The position numbers and the translations under genes were made by a program. The notes beneath the pieces were generated by a model. It did not search any database, was not told the DNA's origin, and was given only the letters and a program-made list of their open reading frames with translations. A stretch of 39,186 bases of DNA from Candidatus Zixiibacteriota bacterium (lineage in GTDB: Bacteria; Zixibacteria; MSB-5A5; DG-27): positions 1 to 39,186 of the forward strand of contig JAUWHO010000019.1 of the NCBI GenBank assembly GCA_030605835.1, written 5' to 3'. Each line of letters starts with the position of its first letter. The stretch's first letter is position 1. Shown piece by piece: positions 16,370 through 24,554 of this stretch.

Positions 16370-17305
16370 ATGAGAATTCTGGTCACTGGAGGGGCAGGTT
16401 TTCTAGGTTCCCACCTCTGTGAGTATCTGTTGCGCAAGGAGCACGATGTCGTCTGTCTGGACAATCTCATCACCGGCACCATCGAAAACATTGCCCATCT
16501 CGCAGACCGGGGGAACTTCCACTTCATAAAACATGATGTTACTGAGTACATCTTTGTCGACGGAGCCGTCGACTACGTTCTGCACTTCGCCAGCCCCGCC
16601 AGTCCCATCGACTACATGCAGCTACCCATCCAGACTCTCAAGGTCGGGGGGTTGGGAACTCACAAGGCCTTGGGGGTGGCAAAAGCCAAGAAGGCGAAGT
16701 TCCTGTTGGCCTCCACCTCCGAGGTTTACGGAGATCCCCTGGTCAATCCCCAGGTGGAAGAATACTGGGGAAATGTGAACCCGATCGGGCCAAGGTCCTG
16801 CTACGACGAGTCCAAGAGGTTCGCGGAGGCCCTTTCTATGGCTTACCGCCGACACCACGGAATTGACACCCGCATTGTTCGCATCTTCAACACCTACGGT
16901 CCCAGAATGCGCAGAGACGACGGTCGGGTCATTCCCGCCTTCATAAACCAGGCGCTGAAGGGTGAAGAGATAACCATTTTCGGCGATGGAAAACAAACCC
17001 GTTCTTTCTGCTACGTCTCCGACCTGATTGAGGGCATCTATCGGCTCATGGGGGCCCAGATCCACACCCCCGTCAATTTGGGCAGTCCCTCCGAGATGAC
17101 CATGTCTGAGCTGGCGCAGAAGATCATCGAGTTGACCAAAAGCAAGAGCAAAACGGTTTATAAGCCCCTGCCCCAGGACGACCCAAAGAAGAGAAGACCG
17201 GACATCTCCAAAGCCAGGGAGCTTCTGAACTGGGAACCAAGGGTGGAATTGGAGGAGGGGTTGGAGAAGACTATAGAATATTTTGAAGGGGGAAGAAAAG
17301 GCTAA
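16370..17305 (+). CDS. UDP-glucuronic acid decarboxylase-like (UDP-xylose synthase) SDR enzyme
   Basis: This 311-residue extended short-chain dehydrogenase has the NAD-binding [10 protein letters not shown] motif at 6-15. It also has the family signature [30 protein letters not shown] with Glu118, and the catalytic Tyr145-x-x-x-Lys149 (YDESK). The [15 protein letters not shown] segment is that of UDP-xylose synthases, which convert UDP-glucuronate to UDP-xylose, rather than of dTDP-glucose 4,6-dehydratases. The product would feed surface-polysaccharide synthesis together with the divergent sugar transferase. The enzyme looks complete. The Arg of the NPIGPRS loop is consistent with binding the carboxylate of the substrate. 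GDP- or dTDP-sugar activity cannot be fully excluded. Confidence 0.9.
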   Translation: MRILVTGGAGFLGSHLCEYLLRKEHDVVCLDNLITGTIENIAHLADRGNFHFIKHDVTEYIFVDGAVDYVLHFASPASPIDYMQLPIQTLKVGGLGTHKALGVAKAKKAKFLLASTSEVYGDPLVNPQVEEYWGNVNPIGPRSCYDESKRFAEALSMAYRRHHGIDTRIVRIFNTYGPRMRRDDGRVIPAFINQALKGEEITIFGDGKQTRSFCYVSDLIEGIYRLMGAQIHTPVNLGSPSEMTMSELAQKIIELTKSKSKTVYKPLPQDDPKKRRPDISKARELLNWEPRVELEEGLEKTIEYFEGGRKG

Positions 17306-17414
17306 GTCAACGTTTAGGGCCCTGCCGATCAACCCTCCTCCTCACCCCTTTCGGTCAAGCGAGCTAACTTCTCGCCGAAAATCCTCACTGTCAGATTGAT
17401 TCAACCTGAGAGCC

Positions 17415-17795
17415 ATGGATCCAGCTTTCTTTCACGAGATGTTGAAGGAAGAGCTTCTGGTGGAGCTCCGCCTCAGGGGATACGACGTCATTGCGGTGAA
17501 CAACTCCACTCAGTATGCCGCCCCCAAGCTCATCGGAGGCTGCCTGCCGGACATAATGGCAAACAACTCCGAAGAGGAGCTGTGTCTGGGGGAGGCGAAA
17601 ACCTCTGAGGACATCCAGACCAACGCCTCAATGAAGGAGTATGTCGCCTTCGCCAGAGAGGCCAAGGAACTGCACCTCATCATACCCAGCTCCGAGAGAG
17701 AGGCCTTACAGAAGGTCTTGAGTCTGTTGAACCTCGGAGTCCAGGATACTTGCCAGATAGTGATCTGGGGCTCTTCGATTCTCTCCTTCGATTGA
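17415..17795 (+). CDS. Small predicted PD-(D/E)XK nuclease-fold protein
   Basis: This 126-residue protein has no recognised name. Two features suggest the PD-(D/E)XK phosphodiesterase fold: Pro45-Asp46 in GGCLPDIM, and Glu60-Ala-Lys62 in LGEAK, spaced as in restriction-endonuclease-like cores. An N-terminal helix with a conserved-type Glu (KEELLVELRLRGYDV) precedes them. A Gln/Ser/Tyr-rich helix and the strand ELHLIIPSS follow. There is no cognate methyltransferase or helicase in the window. It sits 109 nt after the decarboxylase gene, with a weak ribosome-binding site. The fold assignment rests on motif spacing alone, and it might bind rather than cut nucleic acid. Confidence 0.6.
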   Translation: MDPAFFHEMLKEELLVELRLRGYDVIAVNNSTQYAAPKLIGGCLPDIMANNSEEELCLGEAKTSEDIQTNASMKEYVAFAREAKELHLIIPSSEREALQKVLSLLNLGVQDTCQIVIWGSSILSFD

Positions 17796-17849
17796 CCGAC
17801 GACAGAGTCACCATAAGTGGAAATATATGATGGCACCGTGACAGGAAAT

Positions 17850-17867
17850 GGAAAACTGAAGTTTTCC
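17850..17867. repeat. 18-bp perfect hairpin GGAAAACT-GA-AGTTTTCC
   Basis: Eight-base arms enclose a 2-base loop just downstream of the PD-(D/E)XK-like gene. Together with 15062-15079 it makes a pair that differs mostly by compensating changes in the arms. No T-run follows. Confidence 0.7.
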
Positions 17868-17886
17868 GCTACATTATCGTGACACC

Positions 17887-17908
17887 TGCTCCCTGTCCCC
17901 TGTTTCCT
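17887..17908. repeat. CCCTGTCCCCTGTTTCC string, inverse copy of 578-642
   Basis: The reverse complement reads GGAAACAGGGGACAGGG, matching the GGGGACAGG/GGAAACAGG units seen at 578-642. It lies in the 346-bp convergent gap, where three other repeat types also sit. Confidence 0.6.
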
Positions 17909-17918
17909 TCGAAAAAAT

Positions 17919-18008
17919 CGTAGGGGTCGGAATTTATCTCGTGGAGCCGTAGGGCCGACCCAAGTTGGTTCATACCAAGAAAGGCGGCGATAAATTCGCC
18001 GCCCTACG
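17919..18008. repeat. 90-bp inverted-repeat unit (CGTAGGG...AATTTATC)
   Basis: The left arm CGTAGGGGTCGGAATTTATC (17919-17938) pairs with 17989-18008 at 16 of 20 positions. The 50-bp centre contains another CCGTAGGGCCGACC and a small TTGG-CCAA hairpin. The layout is that of a non-autonomous palindromic element (REP/MITE-like). No gene or transposase is associated. Confidence 0.65.
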
Positions 18009-18079
18009 GTTGAGGAAGAGTACACTCCTCGCTGACTGCTGAATACCATTTACAGGTTAATGCTCATCAGTCGCCATCT

Positions 18080-18108
18080 GCCATTCACCATTTACTATTC
18101 ACCAATTA
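18080..18108. repeat. TTCACYA tandem-repeat string, copy 2
   Basis: A short run of the same units as at 665-741 (CCATTCACCATTTACTATTC) lies 34 bp from the stop codon of the flippase-like gene. Confidence 0.7.
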
Positions 18109-18141
18109 CGTCGGGCAAGAGCGGGACTTCAGACTCTCACT

Positions 18142-19359
18142 TTATCTCATTATCTCTGCTTTTCTTTCCGCGAGCATCTTCTGGTAATCGGTCCTTCTCG
18201 TCAGGAAGATGATGGCGCCGATTATGTTGATGGAGACGCTCACGAAATACCACATCGTCGCCGCCAGAACAGTCTTGGGCCCCACCCAGATGTTGGCGGA
18301 ACGCAGAAGCCCGACGAAGGCTCCCTCCCGCAGGCCGATCCCTGCGATCGAAAGGGGAATCATGGTCGCAATCTGAGTCAGTGGGCCAACCTTGTAAACG
18401 TCGAAGAGCGAAACCCCTTTCCGGTGGAATTCAGAGGTGGCTGTGGTAAGCTCGATTCCGGCCTTCGTCAGAAATTGCATCTCCCCGGAAGAAAGGTACA
18501 CCTCTCCTATTTCAGCCCCGGGCTGGCCAGTAACCACTTCATTGGCGTCAGTAGTTTCTCCGCGCTCGATGAATTCGATCTGATTTCGGACTAAAAGTTC
18601 CTTGGTCTCTTCTGTCAACTGCAACGTATGGAGTTGGCCACCAGCGGGACTGGGGATTCGCAACGCCAATCCGTTAGTGTAGAAGGTGCTGAAAAGCCCG
18701 AAATAGACGATCACCCCGCATATGACCGCAATGGCGAGGCTAGCTCGCTTCTCCCGATAACGACCGAAGGCCTGAACCGCCTCCCTGAGCGGCTTTTCGA
18801 TCTTGCCCTTGAGCGGGAAATTGAACTTCAACAGAGTTTCCAACCACCCACTTTTGACGATCAGAAGTAAAGCTAAAAAGAAAAGAAACAGGAAAAAGCC
18901 GAAAAAGACCAGCAGAAACAGCTTCGATAGATGCACAAGGAAGAGGCTCAAAACTACCAGGAGGCTCAAAGCCAAAATCGTCAGAACCTTTTCGACCAGG
19001 ACCACCGCCACCGACTCTGGAGCTTTTTGGGTGTAGCGGGCAACATCATAAGCTTTGTAAGCCTCCAACCCCAGACCGGTGGGCGTGAAGGTTCCTAAAA
19101 ACCTCCCCACCATGTACGTTTTCACCAGATGGGGAAAGGGGACCGCCAACGCCTGCGCCCTCAAAAGCGTCGTCCACCTGAGGATGGAGAAAAGGATCGC
19201 CACCAGTTGCGTTCCGATGGAGGCTGCAAACCACCAGAGGTTCCCCTGTGTGAAGGCATTACGGACGTCAGCCCAGCCGATCTGAAATTTCTTAAAAATA
19301 AGATATAGAATCAGAACCGTCACCGACACCTTGAGGAGATTGACTATGATCTTCTTCAT
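18142..19359 (-). CDS. Flippase-like membrane protein (LPG synthase TM / AglD family) with soluble insertion
   Basis: This 405-residue membrane protein has about 8 TM segments. Family hallmarks of the lysylphosphatidylglycerol-synthase TM (UPF0104/AglD-like) group are present: RFLGTFTPTGLGLEAYKAYDVAR near 86-108 and PLTQIATMIPLSIAGIGLREGAFVGLL near 326-352. Members take part in lipid or lipid-linked glycan translocation. The odd part is about 77 hydrophilic residues (237-313). They are inserted between the ALRIP and SLFDVYKVGPL elements, which are normally adjacent, and contain the two similar segments LTEETKELLVRNQIEF and LSSGEMQFLTKAGIEL. The gene follows the phosphatase-superfamily gene by 49 nt, so the two are probably co-transcribed from the promoter at 21174-21201. 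Confidence 0.8.
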   Translation of the reverse strand: MKKIIVNLLKVSVTVLILYLIFKKFQIGWADVRNAFTQGNLWWFAASIGTQLVAILFSILRWTTLLRAQALAVPFPHLVKTYMVGRFLGTFTPTGLGLEAYKAYDVARYTQKAPESVAVVLVEKVLTILALSLLVVLSLFLVHLSKLFLLVFFGFFLFLFFLALLLIVKSGWLETLLKFNFPLKGKIEKPLREAVQAFGRYREKRASLAIAVICGVIVYFGLFSTFYTNGLALRIPSPAGGQLHTLQLTEETKELLVRNQIEFIERGETTDANEVVTGQPGAEIGEVYLSSGEMQFLTKAGIELTTATSEFHRKGVSLFDVYKVGPLTQIATMIPLSIAGIGLREGAFVGLLRSANIWVGPKTVLAATMWYFVSVSINIIGAIIFLTRRTDYQKMLAERKAEIMR

Positions 19360-19408
19360 AATGAGGATGCTTCCCTTTGAAAGTGGAAGGTTTTTTCTAT
19401 CTGAAAGC

Positions 19409-21097
19409 CTACTCGATGTATCCTAAACCCTTGAGTCGCTCCTTTATCGCTTCGGTCTCCTCCTCGCTGTAAACCTCTTCATATATCCCTTCATATTTGG
19501 AGGCATCGACGGTCTTAACCGGATTGGCGGCGACATGATCCGGTTCAAAGCAACCTAGCAAAGGCTTCCCGTCCATGTCTTCGGGGACGCCCAAACCAAA
19601 GGAGTAAAGAATTGTGGGGGCAAGATCCCACATCTCCGCCTTCGGAAGTTGGAAACCTTTCTTGATGTTTTTCCCGTAAGCCATGAAAATCCCGTTGGGA
19701 CGATGGAAGCCGGTGGGCTGATCTCTCCAGGAGGTCACCGGCTTGGGGGAGCCGATATGCTGCCTCCCCAGGAAAGCGTAGTTCTTGGCGATGAAGACCA
19801 CATCCGGGGCATACTTGGTCGAAGGGCCATGATACAGCTCCTCCCGATAGAAAACCTTGTCCATCACCACCTCGCCGGTGTCGGGATCTTTCACCTCGTA
19901 AAGCTTCTCCTTGATGAGGGCCCGAAGCTCATCGTATTCGTTGCCGGGCTCGACAACTCCAGTCCCGTCCTCTCTTTTGACGTTGATGAAAACGCCCTGT
20001 GCCGGTATGCTGGCGAATAAAGCCTTGGAGGTGGAGTAATCGATTTGAGCCTCTATCTCGGACTTGAAGGAGGAGCGGGTCTGGCGGATCCTGTTCCTAA
20101 TCGCTCTCTGAATTCCTTTCGGGATTACCTTTTTCGCGAATGGGGTATCCCCGAACTCCCAGGCCTTGAAGAAAAGCCTCTTTTGAAGGCTTTCGGACTT
20201 CGTGGTCTTCAGAAGTCCCCACTCTTCCAAGAGAGTGTTGACGTTGATGTAAGCCTCGGTGCCACCGAAGCCGTGATCGGAGTTTATGAAGAGGTAAGTG
20301 TTATCGTCAAGCTTATCGAGGAGCATCCCCAGCATCTCGTCCTGAAGCTGATAGCACTGCAGGATTCGATCCCACAGCCGCCGACCTTTCTTGCTGTTGT
20401 AAAATTCGGGGAAGTTGGGATCGAAGAACTTCCACAGCACATGTTGTATGCGGTCGGAGAGGATAAAGACCGTAAAGAAGAAGTCCCAGGGCTTATTGTC
20501 CATCATGTAGAAAAAGGCGTCCCGGCGGGTGATGAAGGAGTTCTTGATGTCGTCCAGGAATACGAAACAGTCCTCTATAAACGTGGGGTCATATTTGGGG
20601 ATGTCGATATCGACCTTGTAATTCGGGAACTTGCTCAAAAGCTCACCCTTCAACTCCCGCGGGTAAGTGAAATCGTTCTCCTCTGAAGGGGTCATCATCC
20701 CGCCGATCATAAAACCCTCTAACTTCTCCGGCGGGAAGGTCATGGGGACGTTCATGACGTTGGTGATTTTACCCTCCTGGTTGAGTATGTGCCAGATTCT
20801 GGCGGCACGAATCGACTTGCAGGAGATGAGAGGTCTTTTGAGATCGAAATGGAACGACTCCCGGAAGTCGAAGATCCCGTGCTTGCCGGGATTTTTTCCG
20901 GTAAAAACCGCCGACCAGGCCACCGGGGTGGTGCAGGGGATGGTGGAGTCGAGAGTCCCCCAGACCCCCTCCTCTTTAATCCGCTTCATGTTGGGCAGAT
21001 ACCCCTTCTCCATCCAGGGGCCGAACAGATCGAAGGTGGCACCGTCCAGGCCCAGCAAGATCACTCTTTTCTTATCAGTTGAGGGCGTCTTATCCAT
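19409..21097 (-). CDS. Alkaline-phosphatase-superfamily phosphodiesterase/phosphotransferase
   Basis: This 562-residue protein belongs to the type I phosphodiesterase / nucleotide pyrophosphatase family. VILLGLDGATFD carries the first metal-binding Asp (Asp18). The nucleophile Thr lies in CTTPVAWSAVFTGKNPGKHGIFDF. The second metal site is SDHGFGG near the middle. No signal peptide is present, so it is cytoplasmic or peripheral. In many bacteria such enzymes lie beside AglD-like flippases, as here. The substrate is probably a phosphorylated lipid head group or nucleotide-linked compound and cannot be specified. The C-terminal MWDLAPTILYSFGLGVPEDMDGKPL motif is the sulfatase/phosphodiesterase C-terminal signature. 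Confidence 0.85.
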   Translation of the reverse strand: MDKTPSTDKKRVILLGLDGATFDLFGPWMEKGYLPNMKRIKEEGVWGTLDSTIPCTTPVAWSAVFTGKNPGKHGIFDFRESFHFDLKRPLISCKSIRAARIWHILNQEGKITNVMNVPMTFPPEKLEGFMIGGMMTPSEENDFTYPRELKGELLSKFPNYKVDIDIPKYDPTFIEDCFVFLDDIKNSFITRRDAFFYMMDNKPWDFFFTVFILSDRIQHVLWKFFDPNFPEFYNSKKGRRLWDRILQCYQLQDEMLGMLLDKLDDNTYLFINSDHGFGGTEAYINVNTLLEEWGLLKTTKSESLQKRLFFKAWEFGDTPFAKKVIPKGIQRAIRNRIRQTRSSFKSEIEAQIDYSTSKALFASIPAQGVFINVKREDGTGVVEPGNEYDELRALIKEKLYEVKDPDTGEVVMDKVFYREELYHGPSTKYAPDVVFIAKNYAFLGRQHIGSPKPVTSWRDQPTGFHRPNGIFMAYGKNIKKGFQLPKAEMWDLAPTILYSFGLGVPEDMDGKPLLGCFEPDHVAANPVKTVDASKYEGIYEEVYSEEETEAIKERLKGLGYIE

Positions 21098-21173
21098 TTA
21101 TCTCCTCCCAAGTGGAGAAAGGAATCTAAACAAAGGGCAAAGCAAGCTTCGCCCGATCTTCTTAAGTTCAGCC

Positions 21174-21201
21174 AATATAGCGCTTTCGCCTTATCTGTCA
21201 A
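21174..21201 (-). promoter_or_regulatory. Sigma-70 promoter of the phosphodiesterase-flippase operon
   Basis: On the minus strand a perfect TTGACA (21196-21201) is 16 nt from TATATT (21174-21179). It is one of the best promoters in the window. Transcription would start near 21167, about 70 nt upstream of the coding region. Confidence 0.7.
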
Positions 21202-21249
21202 CACAAAAGCAGATCAGGTTTCGCCCGATTCAGTCTTTTTGCTTTTCCC

Positions 21250-21277
21250 TTGACATATCGGTGACATTGATTAGTTT
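21250..21277 (+). promoter_or_regulatory. Possible promoter of the FG-GAP protein cluster
   Basis: A perfect TTGACA at 21250-21255 is followed after 16 nt by TAGTTT (21272-21277), a poor -10. It faces the first propeller gene, whose ATG is about 60 nt further on. The strong -35 suggests a regulated promoter. Confidence 0.35.
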
Positions 21278-21335
21278 TCTCTTAGCAGCAGGGATTAAAA
21301 AGGTAAAAGCAGGAATGATTATTTCGGGGAATAGA

Positions 21336-22937
21336 ATGAAGGTGTTAAGCCTATTGCTAGTAGCTCTATTAACAGCCCCTCCATTGGCAGATGCCGAGCT
21401 TGTGGAACTAGTGACAATCTACGGGCCCCAGGGAGGTGCAGGATTCTACCATGTCGCCGGTCCTGGCGACGTGAACCAGGACGGCTATGATGATTTCATT
21501 ATCAGCTCGCCGATCCGTGACAGAAGAATACATGAATGCGAAAACGGCTACGCCCGGCTGTACTTCGGTGGCGACCCTATTGATACCTCCAATTACATCA
21601 CCATTCCAGCGGTTTGCGACCAACCCCAATACGCTGACAATGAGTTCGGATCGTATTGCACGGGAGCCGGCGACATAAATGGTGATTCCTATCCTGACTT
21701 TTTGATCGGGGATCCCTGGTATGATTTCAACTGGCAGGGTCCCTGGTTTTCCGGGGGAGGTTTTGTCTATTGGGGCGGGCCGGTCATCGATACACTTCCC
21801 GGTCTACGCTTAGTTACTGAAACGTTTAATAGCTGGTCGAAATTCTATGGTTTGGGCGACGTAAACGGAGACTCTTTCTACGACATAGTGTCTTCCACAC
21901 AATGGACGGATGACGCCGGCCCGGTTAATATCTATCTGGGGGGAGATCCTCCGGATAGCATTCCCGATTTCCAGATATGGCCATTTTTTTGCCAATATCC
22001 TGTTATCGCTGAGCCTGCCAAGATCATTGGAGATTACAACGGGGATGGCAAGGATGATATCGTGTTCTGTAATCCCTGGCTGCATCCAGGTATAGCTTAC
22101 ATGTTCTTTGGGTCAGAAAGCGGATTCAGTGAACCGGATTTGCTGTTTGGCACGGAAGGTACAGGCGATTTCGGCCAAGTGGTGTCCGGCTGCGGAGACT
22201 TGAATGGTGACGGCTTTGATGACTTCGCGGCTGGTGATTGGCACGCGACCTACGTCTACTTCGGCTCTGAAAACCCGGATACCGTGGCTGATGTAATCCT
22301 CGTAGATGATGAGGATACTCTATCCAACGTCCATTGGCTTGCTGGTGGCGGAGACCTGAACGTGGACGGCTTCAATGACATCGCAATGTCCAATCCCTGG
22401 TGGGGTGATCAATATGAATGGCAAGGTCGGGTGTTTATCTATTACGGGGGGACAGAAATGGATAGTATACCGGATATCGTTCTCACTGGCGAGTTCTATC
22501 GTCAGAAGCTGGGGCAGGAAATGGTCTTCCCTGGGGACTTAAACAGTGATGGCTATCCCGAATTCCTGGTGTCTTCCGCAAACAGGAATCATCCCGGATA
22601 CTCCTTCGTGACCGTCTACACAACCAACGTCACATCAGTGGAAGGCTCAGAGCAGGTGCCCCAGGCATCCGAGCTTGAGCTGAGAGCTTACCCGAATCCG
22701 TTCAACACCAGCACGACGATAACGTTGAAAGCACGGACCAAGGAAGCGACACTGGAGATATTCGATCTTGCTGGCAGAAAGGTCAGATCATACAATTTGG
22801 GGCAGCTTTCCGGCGAAGGGCAGATAACCTGGCGCGGCACCAACGAAACTGGGGAGCAAGTCTCCAGCGGGATATACTTCTGCAGGCTCTCTACCGAAAG
22901 CCTCTCGGCGACGAAAAGGCTGGTGTTAGTCAGATGA
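21336..22937 (+). CDS. Secreted seven-bladed FG-GAP propeller protein with T9SS-type sorting domain, copy A
   Basis: This 533-residue protein has a signal peptide (MKVLSLLLVALLTAPPLADA). The start chosen has GGGGA upstream. Seven FG-GAP/VCBS repeats follow, each with a Ca-binding loop G-D-x-N-x-D-x-x-x-D: GDVNQDGYDD, GDINGDSYPD, GDVNGDSFYD, GDYNGDGKDD, GDLNGDGFDD, GDLNVDGFND and GDLNSDGYPE. Together they should form an integrin-alpha-like propeller. The C-terminal 80 residues (YPNPFNTST ... SSGIYFCRL ... KRLVLVR) match the T9SS type A / FlgD-Ig-like sorting domain, which directs export and cell-surface attachment. The protein is probably an extracellular ligand-binding or adhesion protein. 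It overlaps the next gene by 4 nt. Confidence 0.85.
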   Translation: MKVLSLLLVALLTAPPLADAELVELVTIYGPQGGAGFYHVAGPGDVNQDGYDDFIISSPIRDRRIHECENGYARLYFGGDPIDTSNYITIPAVCDQPQYADNEFGSYCTGAGDINGDSYPDFLIGDPWYDFNWQGPWFSGGGFVYWGGPVIDTLPGLRLVTETFNSWSKFYGLGDVNGDSFYDIVSSTQWTDDAGPVNIYLGGDPPDSIPDFQIWPFFCQYPVIAEPAKIIGDYNGDGKDDIVFCNPWLHPGIAYMFFGSESGFSEPDLLFGTEGTGDFGQVVSGCGDLNGDGFDDFAAGDWHATYVYFGSENPDTVADVILVDDEDTLSNVHWLAGGGDLNVDGFNDIAMSNPWWGDQYEWQGRVFIYYGGTEMDSIPDIVLTGEFYRQKLGQEMVFPGDLNSDGYPEFLVSSANRNHPGYSFVTVYTTNVTSVEGSEQVPQASELELRAYPNPFNTSTTITLKARTKEATLEIFDLAGRKVRSYNLGQLSGEGQITWRGTNETGEQVSSGIYFCRLSTESLSATKRLVLVR

Positions 22938-24541
22938 AATCCGCAGTTCTGTTCATCCCGCTTCTCCTCATTGTCTGTCCGTTGGCAAGTGCCGAGCTTG
23001 TGGAGCTGGTGACGATCTACGGCCCGCCGGGGGGCGATGAGTTCTATCATGTCTGTGGGCCAGGGGATGTTAATGGTGATGGCTATGATGATTTCATTAT
23101 AAGCTCACCAGTGCGGGATAGAAACAACCATGAGTGTGAAAACGGATACGCCCGGCTCTATTTCGGAGGGGATCCCATTGATACCTCAAACTACATCACC
23201 ATCCCAGCAGTCTGCGATCAACCCCAATATAATTACAATGGGTTTGGATCGTATTGCACGGGAGCTGGCTACATAAATGGTGATTCCTATCCTGACTTCT
23301 TGATTGGTGATCCCTGGTATGATTTCAACTGGCAGGGCCCTTGGTTTTCCGGGGGAGGGTTCATCTATTGGGGCGGGCCGGTCATCGACACACTTCCCGG
23401 TCTGCGGTTAGTTACTGAGACGTATAATAGCTGGTCGAAGTTCTATGGTTTCGGTGACGTAAACGGTGACTCTTACAATGATATCGTGGCCTCAACGTCG
23501 TGGATGGACGATGCCGGCCCGGTTAATATCTATCTGGGAGGAGAAGCACCGGATAGCATCCCCGATTTTGAGATATGGCCGTTTTTCGGCTATTATCCTG
23601 TTCTTGCTCAGCCTGCCAAGATCGTTGGGGATTACAACGGGGATGGCAAGGATGACATTGTGCTTTGTAATCCTAAGGCAATGAGAGACTCCGGCCTCGC
23701 CTTCATGTTCTTCGGCTCCGACACCGGTTTCAGCCAACCGGACTTGGTCTTCCAAGGACAAGGTGGATGGTATTTTGGCATTCTTCTTTCGGGATGCGGC
23801 GATGTGAACCGTGATGGTTTTGATGATTTTATGACCGACGAGCTCGGTGCCGTGAGCATATATTATGGGTCGCAAGACCCGGACACACTGCCCGATCTTG
23901 TACTCAGACCTGCGGTCATACGCTATACCAGTTGTCTTTCCGGCGGAGGAGACTTGAATCAGGACGGCTATGCCGACATCGCTGTGTCATATAGTGGGTG
24001 GAGTGGTCAGGATAGCTGCGTGGGGCAGGTATTGATTTACTATGGTGGCGAGGAAATGGACACCGTTGCAGACATGGTCGTTTTCGGAGAAGACCCATAC
24101 CAGCTTCTGGGGGAGGAGACTACCTTCCCCGGGGACATAAACGGAGACGGCTATCCAGAATTCATTGCATCTTCTAAGTATTATGGGCGTCCCGGGAGTT
24201 CGTGCGTGACCATTTACACCACTAACGTCACATCAGTAGAAACCTCCCAGGTGTTGCCCCAGGCCGCGGAGCTTAAGCTTGGCTGCTACCCAAATCCATT
24301 CAACACCAGCACGGTTATAAGCTACAGCCTATCGATTAGAACCCACGTAAAGCTGGAGGTGTTCAATTTGGTAGGCCAGAGAATTTCCTGCCTCGTCGAT
24401 GAAATTCAGTTCCCCGGGCGTAAGAGTATAATGTGGGAGGGTCTGGATGACAGGGGTCAACCTGTAAGTAGCGGGATTTACTTCTGCAAAATAAGTTGTA
24501 ATAACTTGACAAAGACTGAAAGAATGGCTTTATTACGGTAG
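22934..24541 (+). CDS. Secreted seven-bladed FG-GAP propeller protein with T9SS-type sorting domain, copy B
   Basis: This 535-residue tandem paralogue of copy A starts at the ATGA overlap. The domain order is the same: signal peptide, seven FG-GAP repeats, sorting domain (YPNPFNTSTVI ... SSGIYFCKI ... KTERMALLR). The N-terminal four blades are nearly identical to copy A even at the DNA level. Blades 5-7 and the sorting domain are clearly more diverged. One Ca-loop has changed from GDINGD to GYINGD in blade 2, which would remove a ligand. The pattern suggests a recent tandem duplication or gene conversion confined to the first half, with the second half free to vary. Confidence 0.85.
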   Translation: MKSAVLFIPLLLIVCPLASAELVELVTIYGPPGGDEFYHVCGPGDVNGDGYDDFIISSPVRDRNNHECENGYARLYFGGDPIDTSNYITIPAVCDQPQYNYNGFGSYCTGAGYINGDSYPDFLIGDPWYDFNWQGPWFSGGGFIYWGGPVIDTLPGLRLVTETYNSWSKFYGFGDVNGDSYNDIVASTSWMDDAGPVNIYLGGEAPDSIPDFEIWPFFGYYPVLAQPAKIVGDYNGDGKDDIVLCNPKAMRDSGLAFMFFGSDTGFSQPDLVFQGQGGWYFGILLSGCGDVNRDGFDDFMTDELGAVSIYYGSQDPDTLPDLVLRPAVIRYTSCLSGGGDLNQDGYADIAVSYSGWSGQDSCVGQVLIYYGGEEMDTVADMVVFGEDPYQLLGEETTFPGDINGDGYPEFIASSKYYGRPGSSCVTIYTTNVTSVETSQVLPQAAELKLGCYPNPFNTSTVISYSLSIRTHVKLEVFNLVGQRISCLVDEIQFPGRKSIMWEGLDDRGQPVSSGIYFCKISCNNLTKTERMALLR

Positions 24542-24554
24542 TTCGGAGGTACAT

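Noticed and set aside
17415-17795. Restriction-modification system
   Set aside because: No methyltransferase, specificity subunit or helicase is present, so a nuclease-like fold alone does not support it.
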